DNA of 35,145 bases from an uncultured Clostridia bacterium (GTDB taxonomy: Bacteria > Bacillota > Clostridia > TANB77 > CAG-508), in the NCBI GenBank assembly GCA_944386165.1, contig CALXAA010000018.1:1-35145 (forward strand), read 5' to 3'. The translations under genes were made by a program, and so were the position numbers. The notes under the pieces are model-generated. The model did not search any database. It was given only the letters and a program-made list of their open reading frames with translations, and was not told the origin of the DNA. Each line of letters opens with the position of its first letter. The first letter of the stretch is position 1. Shown piece by piece: positions 8,478 to 16,302 of the stretch.

Positions 8478-8825
8478 ATGGATAAAAATATAGAAATAAG
8501 TATGTTATGGCAAATATACGGAAAATTATTAACAGAAAAACAATATAAAATTATAGATTATTACTACAACAAAGATTTTTCTTTATCAGAAATTTCAGAA
8601 AATGAAGGCATAACAAGGCAAGCCGTCAGAGACATTATAAAGAAGGGGGAAAAAAAACTTTTCGAATACGAAGAAAAGCTATTGTTTATGAAGAGGACAA
8701 TTAATCAAGAAAAACTGGTTGAAAATATATTATCACAACTAAATAAAATACAAAAAGACTCATCAGACGAAAAAGTAAATAATATATTAGAAGAAATTAG
8801 AAAAGAATTAGATTGTTTAGTATAA
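8478..8825 (+). CDS. ylxM: YlxM family helix-turn-helix protein, SRP-associated
   Basis: This small all-helical protein has 115 residues and a sigma-70 region 4-like helix-turn-helix (about 17-62: LTEKQYKIIDYYYNKDFSLS, then EISENEGITRQAVRDIIKKG). It belongs to the YlxM/UPF0122 family, which is almost always encoded directly before ffh and is thought to modulate signal recognition particle function. Here it is the first gene of the operon, ending 21 nt before ffh. The ribosome site is weak (GAAAGAAAGAAG). Family assignment is firm from motif and position; the biochemical role in this organism is inferred. Confidence 0.92.
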   Translation: MDKNIEISMLWQIYGKLLTEKQYKIIDYYYNKDFSLSEISENEGITRQAVRDIIKKGEKKLFEYEEKLLFMKRTINQEKLVENILSQLNKIQKDSSDEKVNNILEEIRKELDCLV

Positions 8826-8846
8826 ACAAAAGAATTGGAGGGTAAT

Positions 8847-10205
8847 ATGGCATTTGAAGGTTTATCATCAAGATTACAAGAAATAACAAGAAAAATAAGA
8901 GGAAAAGCAAGAATTACAGAATCAGACTTAAAAGACATGTTAAGAGAGGTAAAACTTGCACTATTAGAAGCAGATGTAAACTATAAAATAGTAAAAGAAT
9001 TCATAGCAACAATTCAAGAAAAAGCATTAGGGCAAGACGTTATGAAATCATTAACACCTGGGCAACAAGTAATTAAAATAGTAAAAGACGAAATGGTAGA
9101 ACTATTAGGTGGTATAGAGAGCAAAATAAACTTTACCCCAAATCCTCCAACAATAATAATGCTAGTAGGTCTTCAAGGTTCTGGAAAAACAACAACAGCA
9201 GGTAAATTAGCAAATATATTAAGGAAACAAGGTAAAAAGCCATTATTAGTAGCTTGTGATATATATAGACCAGCAGCAATCAAACAATTACAAGTAGTAG
9301 GAGCCCAATTAAATATTCCAGTATACAGTAATGAAACATCAAAAGATGTTGTACACATTGCAAAACAAGCAATAAATGTAGCAATGTCAAAATTAAATGA
9401 TGTAATAATTCTAGATACAGCAGGACGTTTACACATTGACGAAGAACTAATGCAAGAACTAAAAAATATAAAAGCAAATGTAAAACCACACGAAATATTA
9501 TTAGTTGTAGACTCAATGACAGGGCAAGATGCTGTTAATATAGCACAAACATTTAATGAAACAGTAGGAATAGATGGAGTTATATTAACAAAACTAGACG
9601 GAGACACACGTGGTGGAGCTGCACTATCTGTAAAAAAAGTTACAGGAAAACCTATAAAATTTGCTACAACAGGTGAAAAGCTAAATGATATAGAAGTATT
9701 TAATCCAGAAAGAATGACATCAAGAATTCTTGGAATGGGAGATGTTCTTTCAATAATAGAAAAAGCAGAAGAAGCAATTTCAGAAGAAGAAGCTGAACAA
9801 CTAGAAAAACAATTACACAAAAACGAGTTAGATTTAGACGACTACTTAGCACAAATACGTCAAGTCAAAAAAATGGGTTCATTCTCATCAATCTTAAAAA
9901 TGATACCAGGAATGAACAAATTTAAAGATTTAAACATAGATGACAAAGAATTTAATAAAATTGAAGCAATAATATGTTCAATGACAAAACAAGAAAAAAG
10001 AAATGTAAAAATCTTAAATGGAAGTAGAAGATTACGTATAGCTAAAGGAAGTGGAACTAAAGTACAAGATGTAAATAAGTTCATAAATTCTTTTGAAATG
10101 ACTCAAAAGATGATTAAAAAAATGAAAAATGACAAAGGTAGCATGAAAAAAATGATGAAAGGCATGGGAATAGATAATTTGAAAGGTGGTGATTTTAAAT
10201 GGTAA
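8847..10205 (+). CDS. ffh: Signal recognition particle GTPase Ffh
   Basis: Ffh is the protein core of the signal recognition particle. It binds signal sequences of nascent membrane and secreted proteins and pairs with FtsY. The N domain (1-90) is followed by the GTPase G domain, with P-loop GLQGSGKTT (108-116), DTAGR (190-194) and TKLDGD (248-253). The C-terminal M domain, Met- and Lys-rich, carries the signal-peptide groove and 4.5S RNA-binding region. Length is 452 residues, standard. The start is the ATG preceded by TTGGAGGG; a TTG further upstream is inside the ribosome site. The end overlaps the rpsP start by 7 nt. Confidence 0.97.
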   Translation: MAFEGLSSRLQEITRKIRGKARITESDLKDMLREVKLALLEADVNYKIVKEFIATIQEKALGQDVMKSLTPGQQVIKIVKDEMVELLGGIESKINFTPNPPTIIMLVGLQGSGKTTTAGKLANILRKQGKKPLLVACDIYRPAAIKQLQVVGAQLNIPVYSNETSKDVVHIAKQAINVAMSKLNDVIILDTAGRLHIDEELMQELKNIKANVKPHEILLVVDSMTGQDAVNIAQTFNETVGIDGVILTKLDGDTRGGAALSVKKVTGKPIKFATTGEKLNDIEVFNPERMTSRILGMGDVLSIIEKAEEAISEEEAEQLEKQLHKNELDLDDYLAQIRQVKKMGSFSSILKMIPGMNKFKDLNIDDKEFNKIEAIICSMTKQEKRNVKILNGSRRLRIAKGSGTKVQDVNKFINSFEMTQKMIKKMKNDKGSMKKMMKGMGIDNLKGGDFKW

Positions 10206-10429
10206 AAATCAGATTACAAAGAGAAGGAAAGAAAAAAGCTCCTTTCTATCACATAGTAGTAGCAGACTCAAGATCTCCAAGAGATGGAAAGATAATTGAA
10301 CAAATTGGAACATATGACCCAATGACAAAACCATCAACAATAGTATTAAACAAAGAAAAATTAGAACAATGGATAAAAAATGGTGCACAACCTACAGACA
10401 CAGTTAAAGCATTAATAAAAAATGCATAA
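10199..10429 (+). CDS. rpsP: 30S ribosomal protein S16
   Basis: S16 is a primary binder of the 5' domain of 16S rRNA and needed for 30S assembly. The 76-residue sequence begins [20 protein letters not shown], continues with [11 protein letters not shown] and the IEQIGTYDP segment, and is of normal length. Its ATG overlaps the ffh stop (ATGGTAA), with AAAGGTGGTGA upstream inside ffh, suggesting translational coupling. khpA follows after 30 nt, the usual order in Bacillota. Confidence 0.97.
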   Translation: MVKIRLQREGKKKAPFYHIVVADSRSPRDGKIIEQIGTYDPMTKPSTIVLNKEKLEQWIKNGAQPTDTVKALIKNA

Positions 10430-10459
10430 CCAAAACAATAAATGTAGGAGGAAAAGTCT

Positions 10460-10681
10460 ATGAAAGAAGTTTTAGAAACAATTATTAAGAACTTAGTAGA
10501 CAATAAGAGTGCTATTGAAATTAAAGAAATACAAGACGAAAAGAAAGTAACTTTTGAAGTTAAAGTAGATGAAAAAGATTTTGGAAAAATAATAGGAAAG
10601 CAAGGAAAAATAGCTCAATCTATTAGAACAATCATGAAATCTTTATCAAATAAAAAAGTAAATGTAGAATTTTTAGAGTAA
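10460..10681 (+). CDS. khpA: KH-domain RNA-binding protein KhpA
   Basis: This 73-residue single KH-domain protein has the GxxG loop in the form GKIIGKQGK (about 47-55), flanked by the usual beta and alpha elements. KhpA partners with KhpB/Jag in many Gram-positive bacteria and binds numerous small RNAs and mRNAs, affecting cell elongation and ribosome-related functions. It is found, as here, between rpsP and rimM. A strong TAGGAGGAAAAG ribosome site precedes the ATG. Confidence 0.93.
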   Translation: MKEVLETIIKNLVDNKSAIEIKEIQDEKKVTFEVKVDEKDFGKIIGKQGKIAQSIRTIMKSLSNKKVNVEFLE

Positions 10682-10715
10682 AATAATGTTATTTACCATG
10701 AAAGGAATGGTAAAA

Positions 10716-11222
10716 ATGCAAAAAAGACTAGAAATAGGTCAAATCATAAACACATTTGGAATAAAAGGAGAAGTAAAAGTTGTACCTTTTACAAATGATA
10801 TAAAAAGATTTGACGAACTGGAAAAAATATATGTAAAAACCAAAAAAGAATCAAAACTTTACGAAATAGAAAGTATAAAATATCATAAAAATATGGTATT
10901 AATAAAACTTAAAAGTATAAACACTCCAGAACAAGCAGAGCTATTAAAAAATGCCTATATAGAAATAGATAGAAACCAAGCTATTCCATTAGAAGAAGGA
11001 GAATATTTTATAGCAGACTTAATTGGACTAGAGGTTTATACAGATGAAGGAAAATTACTTGGTAAAGTAGACGATATCTATAATACAGGAGCAAATGACA
11101 TATATGTTGTAAAAGATGAATTAGGAAAACAAATTTTATTACCAGGAATTAAAGAAGTAATAAAAAATGTTGACTTAGATGGTGAAAAAATCACAGTTCA
11201 TCTTATACCAGGATTGATTTAA
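10716..11222 (+). CDS. rimM: Ribosome maturation factor RimM
   Basis: RimM binds S19 and assists maturation of the 30S head. The N-terminal beta-barrel (from LEIGQIINTFGIKGEVKVVP) and the C-terminal PRC-barrel (from GEYFIADLIGLEV, with TGANDIYVV and LLPGIKEV) are both present, giving 168 residues. ATG at 10716 is preferred because AAAGGA lies at a good distance upstream; in-frame ATGs at 10686, 10698 and 10707 are poorly placed. It sits between khpA and trmD, and trmD starts 20 nt after its stop. Confidence 0.95.
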   Translation: MQKRLEIGQIINTFGIKGEVKVVPFTNDIKRFDELEKIYVKTKKESKLYEIESIKYHKNMVLIKLKSINTPEQAELLKNAYIEIDRNQAIPLEEGEYFIADLIGLEVYTDEGKLLGKVDDIYNTGANDIYVVKDELGKQILLPGIKEVIKNVDLDGEKITVHLIPGLI

Positions 11223-11242
11223 AGTACTATTTGGAGGAAAAT

Positions 11243-11965
11243 ATGAAATTTGATGTCTTAACACTTTTCCCAGAAATGTTTGAACCATTAGACAAAAGCA
11301 TTATAGGAAGAGCAGAAAGAAAAAAACTAATAGAAATTAATTTAATAAATATTAGAGATTTTTCAAAAGACAAGCATAAAAAAGTTGATGATACTCCATA
11401 TGGTGGCGGAGCTGGAATGGTAATGAAAGCAGATGTAGTTTATGATGCATACAAATCTATTGAAAACAAAAAAGCAAAAGTAATCTATATGTCACCACAA
11501 GGAAAGGTACTAAATCAAAAAAAAGTAGAAGAATTAAGCAAAGAAGAACATCTTATTTTACTTTGTGGACATTATGAAGGAATAGACCAGAGAGTAATAG
11601 ATAAAATTGTAGATGAGGAAATATCTATTGGAGATTATGTACTTACAGGAGGAGAAATTCCAGCAATGGTATTAATAGATTCTGTATGTAGATATGTAGA
11701 AGGAGTATTAAGTGAAGATTCTACATCAGAAGAATCATTTTCACAAGGAATACTAGAATATCCTCAATACACAAGACCAGAAATTTTTGAAGGAGTGAAA
11801 ATTCCAGAAATATTACAATCAGGTCATCACGAAAATATAAACAAATGGAGAAGATGTGAAGCTTTAAAAAATACATATTATAAAAGACCAGAACTTTTAG
11901 AAAATGTAAAACTGTCTGAAGAAGACAAAAAATATCTAGAAAATATATCAAAAAATAAAAATTAA
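11243..11965 (+). CDS. trmD: tRNA (guanine-37-N1)-methyltransferase
   Basis: TrmD methylates G37 of tRNAs with S-adenosylmethionine, preventing +1 frameshifting. The SPOUT trefoil-knot fold is seen in YMSPQG, LLCGHYEGIDQRV and SIGDYVLTGGE; the N-terminus is MKFDVLTLFPEMFEP. The C-terminal helical domain ends with the LSGHHENI-like stretch (LQSGHHENINKWRR). Length is 240 residues, standard. The ATG follows TTTGGAGGAAAAT; a TTG twelve bases upstream overlaps the ribosome site and is not used. rplS follows after an L19 leader structure. Confidence 0.97.
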   Translation: MKFDVLTLFPEMFEPLDKSIIGRAERKKLIEINLINIRDFSKDKHKKVDDTPYGGGAGMVMKADVVYDAYKSIENKKAKVIYMSPQGKVLNQKKVEELSKEEHLILLCGHYEGIDQRVIDKIVDEEISIGDYVLTGGEIPAMVLIDSVCRYVEGVLSEDSTSEESFSQGILEYPQYTRPEIFEGVKIPEILQSGHHENINKWRRCEALKNTYYKRPELLENVKLSEEDKKYLENISKNKN

Positions 11966-12005
11966 TATGTAAAGTGCTATTTTAATTCCAAGCACCGCTT
12001 ACATG
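11966..12005 (+). promoter_or_regulatory. L19 ribosomal protein leader
   Basis: Between trmD and rplS the RNA can fold with ATGTAA (11967-11972) pairing to TTACAT (11999-12004) and an inner GTGCT (11974-11978) pairing to AGCAC (11991-11995). This matches the L19 leader known from Bacillota, which is thought to bind excess L19 and repress its own mRNA. The rplS ribosome site follows at once. Confidence 0.75.
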
Positions 12006-12027
12006 AAGAAAGAAGGAGGTAAATACG

Positions 12028-12549
12028 ATGGATATCATAAAATCAATTGAACATGAACAGCTAAAAAATACAATTCCAGACTTAAAAGTTGGAAACACAG
12101 TTAGAGTACATGTTAAGATAAAAGAAGGAAACAAAGAAAGAATCCAAGTATTTGAAGGAATTATAATTAAAAAACAAGGTGGAGGAGTAAACGAAACATT
12201 CACAGTAAGAAAAATTTCTTATGGTGTAGGTGTTGAAAAAACATTTTTAATTCATTCACCACTAGTAGAAAAAGTAGAATTAGTAAGAGTTGGTAAAGCA
12301 AGACGTGCTAAACTATACTATTTAAGAGAAAGAACAGGAAAAGCTTCTAAAACTAAAGAAATGGTTGGAGCTAGAATTGAAAACAAAGAAATTACAATAA
12401 AAGAAGACTTATCTGAAGCTCAAGAACCAGCCCAAACAGTTAATAAAGAAGTAGCTCCTGAAACACCAGTTGCAGAAGTTGCATCTGAAACAGCTGAAAA
12501 AACAGCAGAAGTTGTAGAAAAAGAATCTAAAGCAAAAAAAGCTGAATAA
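12028..12549 (+). CDS. rplS: 50S ribosomal protein L19 with an acidic C-terminal extension
   Basis: L19 lies at the 30S-50S interface. The first 115 or so residues are canonical ([56 protein letters not shown]). A further 58 or so residues rich in Glu, Ala, Lys and Val follow ([18 protein letters not shown] onward), low-complexity and probably disordered, giving 173 residues against about 115 usually. AAGGAGGTAAATACG precedes the ATG. It is the last gene of the operon and is closed by a terminator. The reading frame and codon use continue smoothly into the extension, so it is not a frameshift artefact. Confidence 0.95.
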   Translation: MDIIKSIEHEQLKNTIPDLKVGNTVRVHVKIKEGNKERIQVFEGIIIKKQGGGVNETFTVRKISYGVGVEKTFLIHSPLVEKVELVRVGKARRAKLYYLRERTGKASKTKEMVGARIENKEITIKEDLSEAQEPAQTVNKEVAPETPVAEVASETAEKTAEVVEKESKAKKAE

Positions 12550-12569
12550 GTAAATAAATAGAAACAAAA

Positions 12570-12598
12570 AATGCGCCTCAAAAGGGGTGTATTTTTTT
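12570..12598 (+). terminator. Terminator of the ffh-rplS operon
   Basis: AATGCGCCTC (12570-12579) pairs with GGGGTGTATT (12584-12593), using several G-U pairs, with loop AAAA and a T-run to 12598. Confidence 0.8.
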
Positions 12599-12608
12599 AT
12601 GAGTGAAT

Positions 12609-12637
12609 TTGACTAAACTTCAAAAAAATGGTATAAT
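12609..12637 (+). promoter_or_regulatory. Sigma-A promoter of the 74-codon gene
   Basis: TTGACT (12609-12614) and TATAAT (12632-12637) are 17 nt apart, with an extended TGG before the -10. A short hairpin GAGG/CCTC (12653-12665) lies in the leader next to the ribosome site. Confidence 0.8.
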
Positions 12638-12680
12638 AAATATATCTTTATAGAGGCAAGACCTCAGAAAGGAGTCCCAA

Positions 12681-12905
12681 ATGGACAATAAAAATTCTAT
12701 TTTCGAGAGTCTCGTTGCAGAACGGGATAGGATCATTATGAAGTATCTTTGCGGAGACTTCGCAGATTTCAAAACTCTGCGTGAGATCTGTAAGTGTTTC
12801 AACAACGAACAAGGAATTGAAGTTATTAAGACAAGTGGGACAGATCAGGAGCTCTGGAGGAGTGTAAGTGACTACTTCCTTGAGCTCAGGAAGAGCCACG
12901 ACTAA
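12681..12905 (+). CDS. Unrecognised 74-residue protein of atypical codon usage
   Basis: This is a monocistronic small gene with its own strong promoter, an AGAAAGGAG ribosome site and a perfect 13-bp hairpin after the stop. The protein (MDNKNSIFESLVAERDRIIM onward, ending FLELRKSHD) looks helical and charged, without a signal peptide or membrane segment. I do not recognise a family. The codons differ from those of its neighbours: CTC, CTG, CTT, CGT, CGG and AGG appear where surrounding genes use TTA and AGA, and the stretch is visibly richer in G and C. The two genes at 29445-30601 share this style. Lateral acquisition is a reasonable inference; function is unknown. Confidence 0.75.
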   Translation: MDNKNSIFESLVAERDRIIMKYLCGDFADFKTLREICKCFNNEQGIEVIKTSGTDQELWRSVSDYFLELRKSHD

Positions 12906-12913
12906 GGCTCTCG

Positions 12914-12943
12914 AATATAGCCACACGCATGTGTGGCTATATT
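12914..12943 (+). terminator. Perfect hairpin after the 74-codon gene
   Basis: AATATAGCCACAC (12914-12926) pairs perfectly with GTGTGGCTATATT (12931-12943) across GCAT. There is no clear T-run, so it may act as a terminator or an mRNA-stabilising 3' end. Confidence 0.65.
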
Positions 12944-13030
12944 TGCGTTACAGTCGAAATATAGAATTTGTAATATAGAATTCAAAATTATTATTAATAA
13001 AGAAAAATAAATAAGACCACTATTGTTCTA

Positions 13031-13059
13031 TTGACACAAAGAACTATTTGTGCTTTAAT
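13031..13059 (+). promoter_or_regulatory. Sigma-A promoter of the 296-residue protein gene
   Basis: Consensus TTGACA (13031-13036) and TTTAAT (13054-13059) lie 17 nt apart, about 34 nt before the ATG. Confidence 0.65.
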
Positions 13060-13092
13060 TTAATAAAATAAATTTAGAAAGAGAGATAAAAA

Positions 13093-13983
13093 ATGAACTC
13101 AAAAAAAGAAATTAGTACAGAAGATAAAATGGCATATAAATTCTTTGAGAGTTTAGAAAACCTTTATAATAGTATTAACACAACTATAAAAAGAACATTA
13201 GAAGCAATTGAAGATATAAATACAGGACCATTTAATGGAAGAATAACAAAAATTGATACAGATATACCTAATGTAGGTATAACTCTTAATAACAAACTTG
13301 TAGAAATATACCAGCAATTCAAAGAAAAAAATATAAAAGTATTTGTGTCATATAACAAAGAAGAAAAGGCTGTGAATATGTCTATTTTGCCTAGTATAGC
13401 TTTTATGCATTTAGTAAATTCAACTTCACAAATAGCATACTATGAATTAGAAGGATTTTTTAATAGATATGAAGAGATATCTGATCAAAAAAATTCTAAT
13501 ATGACAAAAATAACAAAAAGCAAATTTCCAATTATAAGAAAAATTAGTAAAAAAATATGGGAAACTAGAGCCAACATTGATTCAAAAGTAATTTATGAGC
13601 TATATTTTAGTGAAGAAGAAGTTGAAGAACTAAGAGATTATATAGAAAACTATAAAGAATTTAACACTACTTTAATGAATTATAATTTAAAAGAAGACAT
13701 TGCAGATAGTATATTATATTTCTTCGAATTGAATGGATGTACAAAAGAACAGATAAATGACTTAATGAAAAATGGTATAGAAGAAGATTTAGTAAAATTA
13801 GGCTTACAAAATCAAATTAAATATATAAGAGAAAGAGTAAAAGAAGAATTCCAAGAAGAAGATTTAAAATCTTGGGAATTAACAGAAGAAGCAAAAAGAC
13901 ATATTCAAGAAGAAACAGCAAAAATAGCAATGGAAAGTTTAAAAGCCACAAAACAAGAAATAAATGCAGAACAAGTAAAATAA
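13093..13983 (+). CDS. Unrecognised 296-residue protein
   Basis: This is a monocistronic gene with its own promoter, a GAAAGAGAG ribosome site and a strong terminator. I do not recognise a family. The protein is Lys/Glu/Asn-rich and mostly helical, with no signal peptide or membrane segment. A more mixed portion (about 45-100: GPFNGRITKIDTDIPNVGIT, VFVSYNKEEKAVNMSILPSI) may be a small beta-containing domain. The C-terminal third is a long charged helical region with coiled-coil character. Codon use matches the host genes, so it looks resident. Confidence 0.8.
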   Translation: MNSKKEISTEDKMAYKFFESLENLYNSINTTIKRTLEAIEDINTGPFNGRITKIDTDIPNVGITLNNKLVEIYQQFKEKNIKVFVSYNKEEKAVNMSILPSIAFMHLVNSTSQIAYYELEGFFNRYEEISDQKNSNMTKITKSKFPIIRKISKKIWETRANIDSKVIYELYFSEEEVEELRDYIENYKEFNTTLMNYNLKEDIADSILYFFELNGCTKEQINDLMKNGIEEDLVKLGLQNQIKYIRERVKEEFQEEDLKSWELTEEAKRHIQEETAKIAMESLKATKQEINAEQVK

Positions 13984-13985
13984 TG

Positions 13986-14017
13986 AAAAATGTGAGTAAA
14001 TTTATTACTCACATTTT
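13986..14017. terminator. Bidirectional terminator between convergent genes
   Basis: AAAAATGTGAGTAA (13986-13999) pairs with TTACTCACATTTT (14005-14017), with A/T runs on both sides. It serves the plus-strand gene ending at 13983 and the minus-strand gene ending at 14039. Confidence 0.85.
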
Positions 14018-14038
14018 AACTTTGTAAATTTTTCAAGA

Positions 14039-14515
14039 CTACTTATCATCTTTATCTTTTTCACATTTATCAAATTCAAAAGTATCTTTATAACATGGTT
14101 TTTCACAATGAGGAAAATCATTATATTCACAATCAAGTTCAACACCTTTTAAACATTTTCCTTCATGATGACATTTTGCACAAATTTTAACATGTCTTAC
14201 TTTATTAGCCCAAACTTGTATTGCATATTTCTTTCCTGGGCAAAGAGGCCCAAAAACAAATTCCCCATCATCATCTGTAAATGTATGAGAAACAGGTTTT
14301 AACTCTTTTTTACCATATTTATAATCAACTTCAACTAATTTAACAACAGCATCTTTTACTGGCTCTTTAAAACAATCTTTAACCACACCATAAATTACAT
14401 CTCTGTGATCATTAGCTAAAGTTATATCTAAATCAAATTGTTTACCATCTGCAATAAATCCATCAATATCAACTAATGGACACATTGATTCTGGTTTTTT
14501 ATCATCTTTTTCCAT
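14039..14515 (-). CDS. Cys-rich protein with a carboxypeptidase-regulatory-like (prealbumin-fold) domain
   Basis: This 158-residue protein has a central beta-sandwich segment (about 40-105: IYGVVKDCFKEPVKDAVVKL, TFTDDDGEFVFGPLCPG, KKYAIQVWA) typical of carboxypeptidase-regulatory-like or Cna-B-type domains. Ten cysteines are spread through it, many in the C-terminal third (ICAKC, GKC, HCEKPC), with His and Asp nearby, suggesting metal binding or disulphide cross-linking. There is no signal peptide. Similar Cys-rich proteins occur in clostridial spore coats, but that role is only a guess here. AAAGGAG lies upstream of the ATG. A perfect 7+2+7 palindrome lies in its upstream region. Confidence 0.75.
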   Translation of the reverse strand: MEKDDKKPESMCPLVDIDGFIADGKQFDLDITLANDHRDVIYGVVKDCFKEPVKDAVVKLVEVDYKYGKKELKPVSHTFTDDDGEFVFGPLCPGKKYAIQVWANKVRHVKICAKCHHEGKCLKGVELDCEYNDFPHCEKPCYKDTFEFDKCEKDKDDK

Positions 14516-14540
14516 AGAAAAAACTCCTTTAATAAAAATT

Positions 14541-14556
14541 AGGTATACTTATACCT
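14541..14556. promoter_or_regulatory. Palindrome, possible operator
   Basis: AGGTATA-CT-TATACCT forms a perfect dyad between the minus-strand Cys-rich gene (start 14515) and plus-strand murI. Its size and place suit a dimeric repressor, but no regulator can be named. Confidence 0.4.
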
Positions 14557-14599
14557 TGATATATAATATGAAAAAATTAAAAAGAATGATAATAAAAAG

Positions 14600-14628
14600 T
14601 GGAAAATTCACAAAATAAAGTATATAAT
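14600..14628 (+). promoter_or_regulatory. Candidate promoter of murI
   Basis: TATAAT at 14623-14628 is clear. The best-spaced -35 (TGGAAA, 14600-14605, 17 nt spacer) is weak. Confidence 0.4.
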
Positions 14629-14687
14629 AGAAAAGCCTTAATAAGAATTATAATAAAGTGCAAAAATTTATTAGAAGGGAATAAAAA

Positions 14688-15446
14688 ATGGATAAAAGAC
14701 CTATTGGAATATTTGACTCTGGAGTTGGAGGAATAACGGTTTTAAAAGAAATAAAAAACAAAATGCCAAATGAAAATATCATATATATTGGTGATACTCA
14801 AAATTTTCCATATGGAAATAAAAGCAAAGAAGAAATAATAAAATTTTCAATAGAAAATGTAAACAAATTATTAAAAAAAGATGTAAAAATAATAGTAATT
14901 GCTTGTGGAACTGCAACAAGTCAAGCATTAGGTGTTTTAAAAGAAAAATTTGATATACCAATTATAGGAATTATAGAACCAACAGTAAAATACATAAAAA
15001 GCAAAAACTATCAAAAAGTTGGAGTAATTGCAACAGAAGGAACAATAAAAAATGGAGCATGGGAAAGAAAATTAAAAGAAAAAATACCTAATATACAAGT
15101 TATAAACAAAGCGTGTCCAATGCTTGCAACAATTGCAGAAGAAGGAAAAGCAAAAAGTAAAGAAGGAAAAAAAGTTATAAAAGAATATATGAAACCATTC
15201 AAATCCGAAAAAATTGATAAAATAATTTTAGGATGCACACATTTTCCAATTTATGAACAAATAATTAGAGATGAGCTTGGATATGAAGTAGAACTAATAA
15301 ATACAGGAAACACAATTTCTAATGAATTACAAACATATTTAATAGAAAACAGCATAGAAAATAATGATAAAAATGCAACTATAAATATATATTTAACCAA
15401 AAAAGAAGAACAATTTGAAAATATAGCCCAAAATATACTTAAATGA
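14688..15446 (+). CDS. murI: Glutamate racemase
   Basis: MurI interconverts L- and D-glutamate, supplying D-Glu for peptidoglycan. Family motifs are IFDSGVGGITVL (Asp10, Ser11), YIGDTQNFPYGNKS, the first catalytic cysteine in VIACGTAT (Cys73), GIIEPTV, and the second catalytic cysteine in LGCTHFP (Cys183). Length of 252 residues is typical. In most homologues the first motif reads ACNTA; here Asn is replaced by Gly, a variant I believe occurs in some clostridial enzymes. A GAAGGGAA ribosome site precedes the ATG. sigH follows under its own promoter. Confidence 0.93.
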   Translation: MDKRPIGIFDSGVGGITVLKEIKNKMPNENIIYIGDTQNFPYGNKSKEEIIKFSIENVNKLLKKDVKIIVIACGTATSQALGVLKEKFDIPIIGIIEPTVKYIKSKNYQKVGVIATEGTIKNGAWERKLKEKIPNIQVINKACPMLATIAEEGKAKSKEGKKVIKEYMKPFKSEKIDKIILGCTHFPIYEQIIRDELGYEVELINTGNTISNELQTYLIENSIENNDKNATINIYLTKKEEQFENIAQNILK

Positions 15447-15467
15447 TATGATATTTAAAAAAAATCC

Positions 15468-15496
15468 TTGACAGTCAAGCGATTTGAGACTATAAT
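15468..15496 (+). promoter_or_regulatory. Near-consensus sigma-A promoter of sigH
   Basis: Consensus TTGACA (15468-15473) and TATAAT (15491-15496) are separated by exactly 17 nt, one of the strongest-looking promoters in the window. Confidence 0.85.
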
Positions 15497-15529
15497 GAAA
15501 ATATCTAAGAAGTGGAGGGCTTAATATTA

Positions 15530-16174
15530 ATGAATGAAAACATATTTTCAATTAATGGAGAACAATATAAACAGATGACTGATGAAATGTTAATAGAGAA
15601 TATAAAAAAAGATGATAAAACAGCATTAAACTGTCTAATAGAAAGATATAATGATGTAGTAAACATGAAAGCAAATAAATTCTATATGGTTGGAGCAGAA
15701 AGAGAAGACATGGTTCAAGAAGGAATGATAGGACTATATAAAGCAATAAAATCATTTGATACTCAAAAACAAAATTCCTTTAAAACATTTGCAAATATGT
15801 GTATAGAAAGACAACTTATAACAGCAGTAAAAAATTCAAATAGACAAAAACACATACCATTAAACTCATCAATTTCGTTAAATTCTGCAGCATATGATGA
15901 TAATGATGATATGGATAAACTAGAAATAGTAGACTTAAAATCAGAAGATGATCCACTAGATATTATTACTAATCAAGAATATTCAAAAACAATTGAAACA
16001 AAAATAAAAGAAAATCTAAGCAAATATGAATTATCAGTACTATATGAATATGAAAAAGGACATTCATATGCATTTATTGCTGAAAAACTAAATTCAAAAG
16101 TAAAATCAGTAGACACAGCAATTCAAAGAATTAAGAAAAAAGCCAATAAAATAAAAGAAAGTATGGATTCATAA
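15530..16174 (+). CDS. sigH: RNA polymerase sporulation sigma factor SigH
   Basis: This is a sigma-70 family factor of 214 residues and SigH type. Region 2 carries ALNCLIERYNDVVNMKANKF and AEREDMVQEGMIGLYKAIKS, then FANMCIERQLITAVKNSNRQ with KHIPLNSSISLN. Region 4 is a helix-turn-helix near the C-terminus (LSVLYEYEKGHSYAFIAEKL, then VKSVDTAIQRIKKK). In Bacillota SigH directs transition-state and early sporulation genes upstream of Spo0A activity. The ATG at 15530 is chosen with GGAGGGC upstream; an in-frame GTG at 15512 overlaps that site. Its own promoter and terminator make it monocistronic. Confidence 0.9.
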   Translation: MNENIFSINGEQYKQMTDEMLIENIKKDDKTALNCLIERYNDVVNMKANKFYMVGAEREDMVQEGMIGLYKAIKSFDTQKQNSFKTFANMCIERQLITAVKNSNRQKHIPLNSSISLNSAAYDDNDDMDKLEIVDLKSEDDPLDIITNQEYSKTIETKIKENLSKYELSVLYEYEKGHSYAFIAEKLNSKVKSVDTAIQRIKKKANKIKESMDS

Positions 16175-16199
16175 AAACATATAATTAAATAGAAAAAGT

Positions 16200-16224
16200 A
16201 GCAAGAAAGTCTTGCTATTTTTTT
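16200..16224 (+). terminator. Terminator of sigH
   Basis: AGCAAGA (16200-16206) pairs with TCTTGCT (16210-16216) and is followed by a run of T to 16224. Confidence 0.85.
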
Positions 16225-16302
16225 ATATTTTTTATAAAATATTATAAGTATAATCATATGAAATATAATTATATTTGTAATAAATGAAAGGAAGAAATCT
16301 AA

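Noticed and set aside
12681..12905. Homology between the 74-residue protein and the shared N-terminal module at 29445/29648
   Set aside because: Codon style is alike, but the sequences do not align by eye.
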